DNA from: Anaerocolumna chitinilytica
GTDB taxonomy: Bacteria; Bacillota; Clostridia; Lachnospirales; Lachnospiraceae
Direction of reading: 5' to 3'
Length of the DNA: 64,000 nt
Assembly: GCF_014218355.1 (NCBI RefSeq)
Contig: NZ_AP023368.1
Span: 372,001 to 436,000 of the forward strand
Of this stretch, positions 1-7,113 are shown one piece after another. The stretch's first letter is position 1. The number at the start of each line of letters is the position of its first letter. The translations under genes were made by a program, and so were the position numbers. The notes beneath the pieces are model-generated. The model had not been told where the DNA came from. It worked only from the letters and a program-made list of their open reading frames with translations, and did no database searches.

Positions 1-38
1 GAAAGCCTGACACAAAAGGATTAGATAAGGAGTTACCT

Positions 39-422
39 TTGGATAAGAACACATATGTAAAAAAGAAAGATATTATTTTATTAGGAGTGATATTGGTTTT
101 AGCTCTAGTAGGGTTTCTGGCCTTTCGGTTTACACAAAAGGACGGTAAGATGGTGGTGGTCACAGTGGATGGTGCGGTTTATAAGGAGTACCCTTTAAAC
201 AAAGATATCTCTGCCACGATACATGGTGTTAACGGAAGCACTAATCTCCTTGTAATAAAGGATGGTTATGCTGATGTTACTGAGGCAAGCTGCCCGGATA
301 AAATATGTGTAAAATCAAGAAAGATAAATAAAACCGGTGAGAGCATCATCTGTTTGCCGAATAAGGTCGTAGTAAAAATTACCGGCGGCGATGACGGTGA
401 AGTAGACGGTTCTACAAATTAA
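39..422 (+). CDS. eetA: NusG domain II (EetA-like) membrane-anchored protein
   Basis: 127 aa. A TTG start is supported by a TAAGGAG box at 26-32. One N-terminal membrane anchor (about residues 12-30) is followed by an extracytoplasmic NusG_II (DUF1312) domain; Cys85, Cys90 and Cys105 are visible, with the pair in SCPDKIC. In flavin-based extracellular electron transfer loci this protein (EetA) accompanies the Gx-type membrane protein EetB and is thought to help move electrons from the membrane quinone to extracellular flavins. The other genes of such a locus lie at 7114-13898, so the spoIIID region and its inserted element separate eetA from its expected partners. Family assignment is firm; the electron-transfer role is inferred from locus membership. 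Confidence 0.75.
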   Translation: MDKNTYVKKKDIILLGVILVLALVGFLAFRFTQKDGKMVVVTVDGAVYKEYPLNKDISATIHGVNGSTNLLVIKDGYADVTEASCPDKICVKSRKINKTGESIICLPNKVVVKITGGDDGEVDGSTN

Positions 423-442
423 AGTATAGGCATATATTATCC

Positions 443-506
443 TGCCGTAAGTTAGCTGACAGGCTGTTTCTTCAAACAGTCTATGCGGCTGATTTACGGC
501 ATTTTT
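443..506 (+). terminator. Rho-independent terminator after eetA
   Basis: TGCCGTAA (443-450) pairs with TTACGGCA (494-501), enclosing a second short stem (CTGTTT/AAACAG), and is followed by TTTTTC. It separates eetA from the spoIIID promoter. Confidence 0.7.
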
Positions 507-528
507 CTATATTTCCTTTGAAGTAACC

Positions 529-559
529 GGATATAATTTGTAATAGTCATGCATACAAT
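529..559 (+). promoter_or_regulatory. Sigma-E-like promoter upstream of split spoIIID
   Basis: CATACAAT at 552-559 matches the sigma-E -10 consensus, and a GGATATA block at 529-535 resembles the sigma-E -35 with 16 bp between. spoIIID is a mother-cell sigma-E gene in Bacillus subtilis, so the match is where it would be expected. By-eye match only. Confidence 0.5.
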
Positions 560-591
560 TATAGAAACAAGTACAATAGGGGGATATCCTT

Positions 592-771
592 TTGAAAGGC
601 TATATAGAAGAAAGAGCAGTGGAAATAGCCAACTACATAATCGACAACAATGCGACCGTGAGGCAGACAGCGAAGCAGTTTGGCATTTCAAAATCAACGG
701 TACATAAAGATGTAACAAAAGTGAACGGAGGGATAGTGTGGATTTGGAAAATGACAAGAACCTTATGGTGA
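592..771 (+). pseudogene. spoIIID: spoIIID, 5' fragment (interrupted by element)
   Basis: TTG start at 592 with an AGGGGG box at 578-583. The first 41 codons read as the N-terminal half of SpoIIID, the DNA-binding switch of the mother-cell transcription programme, including the helix-turn-helix ending FGISKSTVHKDV. After the core at 700-713 the frame turns into unrelated residues and stops at 769-771 (59 codons in all). The missing C-terminal half is found 5.95 kb downstream at 6640-6807 in the matching frame. This looks like a gene split by a site-specific insertion rather than decay, because both halves are otherwise intact. Confidence 0.85.
700..713 (+). repeat. Left attachment core of spoIIID element
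   Basis: 14-bp core identical to 6646-6659, in spoIIID codons 37-41. It lies 14 bp before the GGAGGG ribosome-binding site of the first element gene. Confidence 0.75.
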
Positions 772-956
772 TAGAGGCCATTGAAGGCTATGCTAAAAAC
801 CACAATATGAAGACCTGGGAAGTCTTTTTGTTATTTCGGTGCAACGGTATTATAGACCTCTTACGGTTACAGTACAAGACATTGCATACACAAAGTATGG
901 AGGAGAGCATATACTTTGTGGAGGACATTTTAAGGAGAGTGCTGGATGCAAAATGA
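738..956 (+). CDS. DUF3791 family protein
   Basis: 72 aa, GTG start with GGAGGG at 727-732. The sequence (motifs WEVFLLFRCNGI, YFVEDILRRVL) matches the small DUF3791 proteins that occur next to DUF3990 genes. It overlaps the residual reading frame of the spoIIID fragment at its start and the next gene by 11 bp at its end, so the pair is likely translationally coupled. The pairing of a small acidic protein with an ART-like protein suggests an antitoxin or immunity role, but that is inference. It is the first gene inside the element. Confidence 0.7.
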   Translation: MDLENDKNLMVIEAIEGYAKNHNMKTWEVFLLFRCNGIIDLLRLQYKTLHTQSMEESIYFVEDILRRVLDAK

Positions 957-1719
957 AATATATTTGTACCATGGGACGAATGTAAAGTTTGACCAGGTTG
1001 ATTTGAGTTTTTCAAAGGACAAAAGGGATTTCGGAAGAGGCTTTTATACCACAACCTTCAGAGAACAGGCAGAGGGCTGGGCAGAAAACATGTACATTCG
1101 GTACGGCGGTGAAGGCAGATTCGTTATGGAATTTAAACTTCAATTAACAGAAGAGCTTTCCGTAATGAAGTATCCGGGACTTACCAGCGAATGGCTTTCA
1201 ATGATTAAAGACAACAGGCTTTACGGAGGAATTCAGCACACATATGATATTGTAATAGGACCGGTAGCGGATGACAATATTATGAGAACAATCGCTCTTT
1301 ATGTAGCAGGAATCTATAACCAGGAAACAGCACTGGAACAATTGCGTCCCTTTCAGGCTCATGATCAGATATCCCTGCATACACAAAAAGCTCTGAAATA
1401 CCTGACATATCTGGGCCGGAAAGAACTTAAGCCGGTAAAAGCCCAATCCATGGAGGAAAGTATGAAGACCCTTTATTGCTATAGAGATCAGGATATTACT
1501 CTTGATATCCTTATGAAAGTTGAACATGTTGTACGCTTGATTGCCGCAGAAACCGGCAAAACCTTTGATGACTGTCTTTATGAATTCTACCGTTCAAAAG
1601 CATATGAGACGCTGCAAAAAACAGGCTCTCTGATGTGGGCAGAGAGCGCAGAGTTTGTAGCCGATGAATTTTTCAGAGAGTATGCAGAGGACCCTGATAA
1701 AGAGAAAGAGGTGTTATAG
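946..1719 (+). CDS. DUF3990 family protein, ADP-ribosyltransferase-like
   Basis: 257 aa, ATG start with AAGGAG at 932-937. The N-terminal ~160 residues carry YHGT near the start and GRGFYTTT about 25 residues later, the DUF3990 pattern that resembles the NAD-binding core of ADP-ribosyltransferases (H-G-T then G-x-G-F-Y). A C-terminal helical region (from about residue 175) has DUF3791-like segments (ITLDILMKVEHVVRLIA), so the protein may fuse enzyme and partner-like parts. With the preceding DUF3791 gene it forms a predicted toxin-antitoxin-like or defence module. Convergent with the CorA gene; the stop regions overlap by 6 bp. Toxicity is inference. Confidence 0.65.
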   Translation: MQNEIYLYHGTNVKFDQVDLSFSKDKRDFGRGFYTTTFREQAEGWAENMYIRYGGEGRFVMEFKLQLTEELSVMKYPGLTSEWLSMIKDNRLYGGIQHTYDIVIGPVADDNIMRTIALYVAGIYNQETALEQLRPFQAHDQISLHTQKALKYLTYLGRKELKPVKAQSMEESMKTLYCYRDQDITLDILMKVEHVVRLIAAETGKTFDDCLYEFYRSKAYETLQKTGSLMWAESAEFVADEFFREYAEDPDKEKEVL

Positions 1720-2649
1720 GAACTTCTTTCTTTTGAAATACAATATATTTATAATTACTACTACAATACTGAGGAGGATAACAAATGGGTAGCCGAATTT
1801 CCACCTTAGTTCCGGCATATTGCTAAAATTCATTCCATACCAGCCTACAATCAAAGTTAGAGGCAGAAAAATAGTAGTAATTACAGTAAACAATTTCATG
1901 ATGTTGTTAAGATTATAATCCATCCTTGCATGATAGGCATCCCTTACATGGATGCTGTAATCATCAAGTTTTCTGACGTTTTCGCTAAGCCTGTTGACAC
2001 GGTCGGTAAATAGCTTGAAATAACGAAGATGTCCTTCGTCAAAAAGACCAATAGAATTGTCCTTAAGTTCTTCGCCGATGAAGATGAGCTGCTCATAATA
2101 ATTATCCAGAAGGAGCAGTCTCTTTCTTACACCGGCAATTTCATGATAAAAATCTTTTGGTAATCTGTTATCATCAATATTCTCTTCATATACACTTATT
2201 GTGTTTTCGATCTCCTCCAGCATCTCATAATTATTAATAAGAAGTCTCTCCAGAAATCCATAGATCAGCCTTTCCAGAGAAATCTTGGATAAGTTCAGCT
2301 TATCCAGGGAATCAAATAGATCCATATGGATGCTGTTATCCTGATCTTTGATAATCACAACTAAAAATAAATTTTCTTTAATATAGATGCCTATTCTGTC
2401 CTCAAGATGGATAAAATACTTTGTATCAATTGCTGTGATAATACAGAAATGATAATCATCGTATATTCCCATAATGCCATGAAGCTTTCTTGTAGTATCC
2501 TGACATTCCATAACAGTGGTTTGAGAGAAACCAAAGGAGGCATAACACTCGGTCAGTTCCTTTAGACTGATAATGCCTAGTGTAAGTATGGAGGGATCGT
2601 ATTCTTTCATAGAGATGGGACAGAGCCTGTCCTTAATCTGATAAAACAT
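1714..2649 (-). CDS. CorA-family divalent cation transporter
   Basis: 311 aa. A large cytoplasmic N-terminal domain with long helices is followed by two C-terminal membrane segments; the pore signature YGMN sits at the end of the first (LTLIVGWYGMNFSNMPEL) and the short C-terminus is basic (FKRKKFL), both typical of CorA Mg2+/Co2+ channels. Length is normal for the family. It is the only gene of the element on the minus strand apart from the XRE regulator. CorA is not an expected skin-element gene, so it is cargo or was trapped by insertion. The 170 bp upstream is AT-rich and holds no recognised site. Confidence 0.85.
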   Translation of the reverse strand: MFYQIKDRLCPISMKEYDPSILTLGIISLKELTECYASFGFSQTTVMECQDTTRKLHGIMGIYDDYHFCIITAIDTKYFIHLEDRIGIYIKENLFLVVIIKDQDNSIHMDLFDSLDKLNLSKISLERLIYGFLERLLINNYEMLEEIENTISVYEENIDDNRLPKDFYHEIAGVRKRLLLLDNYYEQLIFIGEELKDNSIGLFDEGHLRYFKLFTDRVNRLSENVRKLDDYSIHVRDAYHARMDYNLNNIMKLFTVITTIFLPLTLIVGWYGMNFSNMPELRWKFGYPFVILLSIVVVIINILYFKRKKFL

Positions 2650-2869
2650 ATATTATTCCTTTCACGATACCGTTTCCTTAATTATACCATAAAACCCTTA
2701 AGTATAAAATATACACTTACTATGAATATATAAGCTAATCAAATAAATAACATTATGAATAATAATAAAAGGAATAGAAAAGAAAACTTTCAAAAACCGA
2801 CGTAATCTATTATAATAATCAGTGTTCGCCTGTATAGGTAAATTTGTTAACAATCAAAAGGAGAAAGTT

Positions 2870-4294
2870 ATGGAAAAGTTTTTTAAACTGAAAGAACATG
2901 GCACTACGGTTTCTACAGAAATTGTAGCGGGTATCACAACCTTCTTTGCAATGGCTTACATCATATTTGTAAATCCGCAGATATTAAGCCAGACAGGAAT
3001 ACCCTTTGGAGCAATATTTTTAGCAACAATTATTTCATCTGTTGTTGGTACGCTGGTAATGGGGTTGTTTGCTAATGTGCCTTATGCACAGGCTCCTGGT
3101 ATGGGATTGAATGCATTCTTTACTTATACTGTAGTATTTCTTCTGGGATTTTCCTGGAAAGAAGCTTTAGCAATGGTATTTTTATGCGGACTTATCAATA
3201 TTCTTATAACTGTAACAAAAGTACGTAAATTGATCGTAAAAGCAATTCCTTCCGGTCTCCAGAGTGCTATCGGAGGTGGTATCGGTATCTTTATCGCTTA
3301 CATAGGAATTAAGAATGCCGGTTTAATCAAATTTACATTAGATCCCGGAACATATACAGCACTGGATGGCGGAACAATCATCGGAAGCAGCAGTGCAATT
3401 CCCGGACTTGTGGACTTTAATGATAAAAAAGTTATTCTTGCCCTTATCGGCATTCTTATATTATTTGTATTATTAGTTTTAAAGGTAAAAGGCGCTATCC
3501 TGATTGGTATAGCTGCAACAACCATTATCGGTATTCCCATGGGTGTTGTTAACATTTCTGATTTAAAAGGAACTTCCGGTCTTGCAGATTCCTTTAAGAG
3601 CTTAGGTACCGTGTTTGGTTCCGCTCTCGGTTCAGAGGGAATTGTATCTCTTTTTAAGGATGCTTCCAGAATTCCTCTTGTATTAATGACAATCTTTGCA
3701 TTCAGTTTATCCGATACATTTGATACAATCGGAACCTTTGTCGGAACCGGTAAGAGAAGCGGTATCTTTGACGCAGAGGATGAGAAAGCACTTCAGGATG
3801 GAAATGGCTTTAAGTCAAAGATGGACAAGGCTTTATTTGCTGATTCCATTGCAACTTCTATCGGAGCTATTTTCGGTACTTCCAATACAACCACTTATGT
3901 TGAGAGTGCTGCAGGTATCGGTGCCGGCGGACGTACAGGACTTACCAGTGTTGTTACAGCAGTTTTATTCCTTCTTAGTATCTTCCTCGGAAATATCGTA
4001 AGCATCGTACCTACTCAGGCTACCGCTCCTGCTCTTATAGCAGTAGGTATTATGATGATGTCTTCCTTCAAAGAAATTGACTGGACTGACTTAGACGTAG
4101 CAATTCCTGCATTTTTTGCTTCAATCTTTATGGCCTTCAGCTACAGCATTTCCTACGGAATTGCAGCTGGTTTTATATTCTATTGCCTCGTAAAGACCTG
4201 CAAGGGAAAAGCAAAGGAAGTTCATCCTATCGTTTGGGTTGCAAGTGCTTTATTTATTATAAACTTTGTGGTATTGGCTTTCATCGAACATTAA
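2870..4294 (+). CDS. NCS2-family purine permease (guanine/hypoxanthine type)
   Basis: 474 aa from the ATG at 2870, chosen because AAGGAG lies 7-12 bp upstream and the family usually begins MEKFFKLKEHGT. About twelve membrane segments are visible. Family signatures include GITTFFAMAYIIFVNP, the APGMGLNAFF loop and FGTSNTTTYVESAAGIGAGG, the AzgA/PbuG/PbuO-type substrate region. It should import hypoxanthine, guanine or adenine by proton symport. A weak promoter (TATAAT at 2811-2816) lies 54 bp upstream. I looked for a purine riboswitch in the short leader and saw none. Located inside the spoIIID element. Confidence 0.88.
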   Translation: MEKFFKLKEHGTTVSTEIVAGITTFFAMAYIIFVNPQILSQTGIPFGAIFLATIISSVVGTLVMGLFANVPYAQAPGMGLNAFFTYTVVFLLGFSWKEALAMVFLCGLINILITVTKVRKLIVKAIPSGLQSAIGGGIGIFIAYIGIKNAGLIKFTLDPGTYTALDGGTIIGSSSAIPGLVDFNDKKVILALIGILILFVLLVLKVKGAILIGIAATTIIGIPMGVVNISDLKGTSGLADSFKSLGTVFGSALGSEGIVSLFKDASRIPLVLMTIFAFSLSDTFDTIGTFVGTGKRSGIFDAEDEKALQDGNGFKSKMDKALFADSIATSIGAIFGTSNTTTYVESAAGIGAGGRTGLTSVVTAVLFLLSIFLGNIVSIVPTQATAPALIAVGIMMMSSFKEIDWTDLDVAIPAFFASIFMAFSYSISYGIAAGFIFYCLVKTCKGKAKEVHPIVWVASALFIINFVVLAFIEH

Positions 4295-4342
4295 TTACGA
4301 ATAATTCCTTTTATCTATAATTTAATATATTTTTATTTGAAA

Positions 4343-4376
4343 GAAGAGGACTTCCGTAAAGGAGGTCTTCTTTTTT
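4343..4376 (+). terminator. Terminator after purine permease
   Basis: GAAGAGGACTTCC (from 4343) pairs with GGAGGTCTTC (4361-4370) across a GTAAA loop, followed by six T. Confidence 0.8.
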
Positions 4377-4435
4377 ACTTATCATATCGTGGGGAGGGTT
4401 GTCATATGATTAAATAAAAACAATTAGCCGGAAAA

Positions 4436-4603
4436 ATGAAACAATTGAAACAAGACCAACAGCTTTATGGGAAACAAAAGTTAAAGATTAATATCAAGAA
4501 TCCCAACTCTTCTTTCCTCACTGCAAAATATCTGGCTGAGATTATTCTGGAAGAGCTTAAGGACAGAGAACGGTTACATAAAGGGAAGGATGACAGAATT
4601 TGA
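4436..4603 (+). CDS. 55-codon ORF coupled to recombinase; interrupted N-terminus
   Basis: The ORF encodes a small basic protein with a helical C-terminal half (LTAKYLAEIILEELKDR). Its TGA overlaps the TTG start of the recombinase, so translation is probably coupled. No good ribosome-binding site precedes the ATG at 4436. However, 30 bp upstream an ATG at 4406 has a strong GGGGAGGG box, reads Met-Ile-Lys, hits TAA at 4415-4417, and continues in the same frame to 4436. The original gene therefore probably began at 4406 and gained a stop at codon 4 (one change from GAA would suffice). Function unknown; a helper such as a directionality factor is speculation. Confidence 0.5.
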   Translation: MKQLKQDQQLYGKQKLKINIKNPNSSFLTAKYLAEIILEELKDRERLHKGKDDRI

Positions 4604-6171
4604 AGGCAGCAGCTTATTGCAGAGTCTCTACAAAGCAGGAAGAACAGCTTGACAGTCTGGAAAGTCAGCAGAAGTTTTTTTTAGAATATGCAGCCAGAAA
4701 TGAGTACGAGCTGGTACATATTTACGCAGACGAAGGTAAAAGCGGAACCAAAATGAAGAACCGAACCCAATTACTAAATCTTTTAAAGGATGCATCAAGC
4801 GGTGAATTTGACCTTATACTGATTAAAGACATTTCAAGACTTGCAAGAAATACAGTGGATTTCCTTACCAGTATAAGACGGCTTAAGGCTTGGGGGATTA
4901 AGGTTATATTTGTTAATTATGATCAGACCTCTTCGGAAAGCTCAGAATTTATGCTGACCATGCTAAGTGCAATTGCCCAGGAGGAAAGCGCAAATACCTC
5001 AAAGCGTGTGAAGTTTGGTAAAAAGCAGAATGCGAGACTAGGAAGAGTGCCTAATCTTGTATACGGATATGATAAAATACCCGGTGAATATTTTGATTTG
5101 AAAATTAATGAAAAGGAAGCGAAGGTTGTAAAAAGGATATTCGACCTATATATAAGAGGTCAAAAGGGAGCTTCTAAAATTGCGGAAATCTTAAACAACG
5201 AAAGAATAAAGACTAAGAAAGGCTGCAGCTGGAACCAATCCAGTATTTGCCGGATTCTGGATAATGAAATCTATATCGGAAAGGTAATAAACGGAAAAGA
5301 GGAAATAGAAGATTTCCTTACCGGTAAACGAATAAAACGGGAAGAGGAAAACTGGTTTATTACCTATAAGCCGGAACTCCAAATTATTGATGAGGAAACA
5401 TATTCAAAAGCACATAAATTAAAAACAAACCGAAGAAAAGCTGGAAAAACACCGGGAACCGCAGAAACCGGCAAGCATCTCTTCAGCCAATTGATTATCT
5501 GCAGCGAATGCAGCGGTTACTTTCGCAGACTTTCCAGAACCTATAAAAATACAATAACAACCTGGGTATGCAGCACAAGAAATAAAAATGGTACAACCAG
5601 CTGCTCCAATGCCATATCTTTGAGAGAAGAAGAACTTATAGATGCGATCCATGGTTATTTTGCAATGGTATTTAAGGAAAATCAGGCTGTGGCAGAAACC
5701 ATGTTAAAAGAGGGGAAGCTATTAGAAGTTGATGAAACTCTTTTAAAAGTACAAAGCTTAAAAAAAGAAATCTGTAAAAAAGAGAAAGAAAGAAACAAAT
5801 ACATAGAACTATATACCTTTGAGGTTATATCACTTAGCGAATTGAAGCTCCATACAAGCAGAATAGAGAATGAACTGTCAAATCTCAATGAACAGTTATT
5901 CAGAAGAGAATCTCAGACGGGCTATGAGGGCGGTAATGTGAATCTGCCCGAACACCTGCCGTCTGAGGAGAAAGATGTGGTAAGTTATGAGGCAAATCAA
6001 AAAGATACGGAGGATAAGATACTAAAATCATATATCAGGAAAACCTTCTCCGACAATATCAATCTAAGGAGGATAATAGAAAGGATCGATGCTGATGAAA
6101 AAGGAAATATCATAATTGAGATAAAAAAGCTCGCACAAAAACAGGAAAAGTGTGAAGGATACGATGAATGA
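4600..6171 (+). CDS. Large serine recombinase (SpoIVCA-like)
   Basis: 523 aa. The N-terminal resolvase domain has YCRVST with the nucleophile Ser10 and Arg8, and the DISRLARN and AIAQEES motifs of the catalytic core (to about residue 145). A recombinase domain follows (about 150-290), then a zinc ribbon with Cys301, Cys304, Cys324 and Cys335, and a coiled-coil segment (about 365-430), the layout of large serine integrases such as the skin recombinase SpoIVCA. All key residues are present, so it should be active. The TTG start overlaps the preceding ORF by 4 bp. It lies 475 bp inside the right attachment core and is the obvious enzyme for element excision. Confidence 0.92.
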   Translation: MKAAAYCRVSTKQEEQLDSLESQQKFFLEYAARNEYELVHIYADEGKSGTKMKNRTQLLNLLKDASSGEFDLILIKDISRLARNTVDFLTSIRRLKAWGIKVIFVNYDQTSSESSEFMLTMLSAIAQEESANTSKRVKFGKKQNARLGRVPNLVYGYDKIPGEYFDLKINEKEAKVVKRIFDLYIRGQKGASKIAEILNNERIKTKKGCSWNQSSICRILDNEIYIGKVINGKEEIEDFLTGKRIKREEENWFITYKPELQIIDEETYSKAHKLKTNRRKAGKTPGTAETGKHLFSQLIICSECSGYFRRLSRTYKNTITTWVCSTRNKNGTTSCSNAISLREEELIDAIHGYFAMVFKENQAVAETMLKEGKLLEVDETLLKVQSLKKEICKKEKERNKYIELYTFEVISLSELKLHTSRIENELSNLNEQLFRRESQTGYEGGNVNLPEHLPSEEKDVVSYEANQKDTEDKILKSYIRKTFSDNINLRRIIERIDADEKGNIIIEIKKLAQKQEKCEGYDE

Positions 6172-6186
6172 ATGAAAAATATTCAG

Positions 6187-6228
6187 AAGCTGCACATACA
6201 AACATAGATGTATGCGCAGCTTTTGTTA
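6187..6228 (+). terminator. Terminator after recombinase
   Basis: AAGCTGC (6187-6193) pairs with GCAGCTT (6216-6222), with an inner CATAC/GTATG stem, then TTTGTT. It lies between the convergent recombinase and XRE genes. Confidence 0.7.
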
Positions 6229-6239
6229 AGATATGTTCA

Positions 6240-6464
6240 TTATTCTTTGCTTAAAAGCCATAATATACTGACATTTAAAGAATCGGCCAATGCCACCAGT
6301 TCGATATCTGTTACCGGTCTTTTGTATGACTCGATTTTAGATATTGAGGTACTTTCCATATAAACACCTCTGATTGCCAGCCTTGCAAGTAAATCCACTT
6401 GTGTAATTTTCGGGCTCCTTTTATATCTGGCTTCTCTAACCCGGTCTCCTATTAGATTTTTCAT
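6240..6464 (-). CDS. XRE-family HTH regulator
   Basis: 74 aa, essentially one Cro/CI-type helix-turn-helix domain: ITQVDLLARLAIRG, then STSISKIESYKRPVTDIELVALADSLNVS. It is transcribed convergently to the recombinase and lies 180 bp from the right attachment core. Small XRE proteins next to integrases typically control element maintenance or excision; a target cannot be read from the sequence. It is the last gene of the element. Confidence 0.8.
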   Translation of the reverse strand: MKNLIGDRVREARYKRSPKITQVDLLARLAIRGVYMESTSISKIESYKRPVTDIELVALADSLNVSILWLLSKE

Positions 6465-6639
6465 AGTTATTTATCACTCCGTTTACTTTTAATTTGCAAC
6501 AATTTGATTATAAAAGATGTAAAGAATAATATATTGCTTTATGAGCAAATTTTCGAAAAAAATAAATAAAATAAATAATACTGTTGAAGGTTACTATAAC
6601 CGAAAAAATCACACTTTACACAGAGCGTTTTTTTCTGTA

Positions 6640-6807
6640 TCAACAGTACATAAAGATGTGACAGAACGTTTAGGGCAGATAAATCCTTCCCTGGCTAACA
6701 GAGCCAGAGTTGTGCTGGACCTAAATAAGTCAGAAAGGCATATCAGAGGTGGATTAGCCACAAAAGAAAAGTACCTACATAAAACCAAGTATAGTCAAGC
6801 ATACTAA
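6640..6807 (+). pseudogene. spoIIID: spoIIID, 3' fragment
   Basis: From the TCA codon at 6640 the frame reads STVHKDVTERLGQINPSL, then LDLNKSERHIRGG and on to the stop at 6805-6807; this is the C-terminal half of SpoIIID (compare STVHKDLTERL, SIRHLRGGEATKLKY in B. subtilis). The sequence before 6640 is not SpoIIID-like, although an open frame with an ATG at 6541 runs into it without a convincing ribosome-binding site. Joined to codons 1-41 of the 5' fragment it gives an 89-aa protein, close to the 93 aa of the B. subtilis protein. Followed by a strong terminator at 6847. Confidence 0.87.
6646..6659 (+). repeat. Right attachment core of spoIIID element
   Basis: 14-bp core identical to 700-713, in the same codons of spoIIID. 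The flanks also match: TCAAC before and ACA after, separated by single differences. Confidence 0.75.
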
Positions 6808-6846
6808 AGAATAAAAAGCAATTGCTCATAAAAAATATAGGATATG

Positions 6847-6882
6847 AAAAAGGCTCTTTGCATAGGCAAAAGAGCCTTTTAG
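6847..6882 (+). terminator. Terminator after spoIIID 3' fragment
   Basis: AAAAGGCTCTTTG pairs with CAAAAGAGCCTTTT across a short ATAGG loop, ending in a T run. Confidence 0.85.
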
Positions 6883-7055
6883 TCAAGACATTCTATATTT
6901 CGCTATATTAGTTTATCTATGTATTTTATTTTTCAGATATGTATGCTATAATTTAAATAAAGTGCATAAAAACACATAAAAATATTTTATAAACTGTAAC
7001 TGGCAGATGCATAATGAGAATCTTTACTAATAAATTAACAATCTTATAAACATAG

Positions 7056-7084
7056 TTGACGAATCAAGTTTTATTTGATACAAT
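7056..7084 (+). promoter_or_regulatory. Sigma-A promoter of electron-transfer operon
   Basis: TTGACG (7056-7061), 17 bp, TACAAT (7079-7084); the start codon of ndh2 follows 30 bp later at 7114. A second possible promoter with an extended -10 (TGCTATAAT, 6944-6952) lies upstream. Confidence 0.65.
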
Positions 7085-7113
7085 GCATCTGTAAATTAGC
7101 AAAGGAGAAGAAA

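Larger units (their letters stand above)
700..6659 (+). mobile_element. Skin-like serine-recombinase element inserted in spoIIID
   Basis: The outer limits are two identical 14-bp cores, GTACATAAAGATGT, at 700-713 and 6646-6659. Flanking matches extend similarity to about 25 bp (TCAAC before, ACA after, with single differences). Both cores lie in the same spoIIID codons (Val-His-Lys-Asp-Val), and deletion of 5,946 bp (a multiple of three) restores an 89-codon gene. Inside are DUF3791, DUF3990, CorA, an NCS2 permease, a 55-codon ORF, a large serine recombinase and an XRE regulator, with the recombinase near the right end as is usual. The organisation parallels skin in sigK. Whether excision is developmentally controlled cannot be seen. 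Confidence 0.8.

Noticed and set aside
2750..2869. Possible purine riboswitch before the NCS2 permease
   Set aside because: The leader after the weak promoter is only about 50 nt and shows neither the conserved core bases nor three paired stems.
6541..6639. In-frame N-terminal extension of the spoIIID 3' fragment from ATG 6541
   Set aside because: No ribosome-binding site and Lys/Asn-rich low-complexity residues unlike SpoIIID; it is an accidental open frame inside the element.
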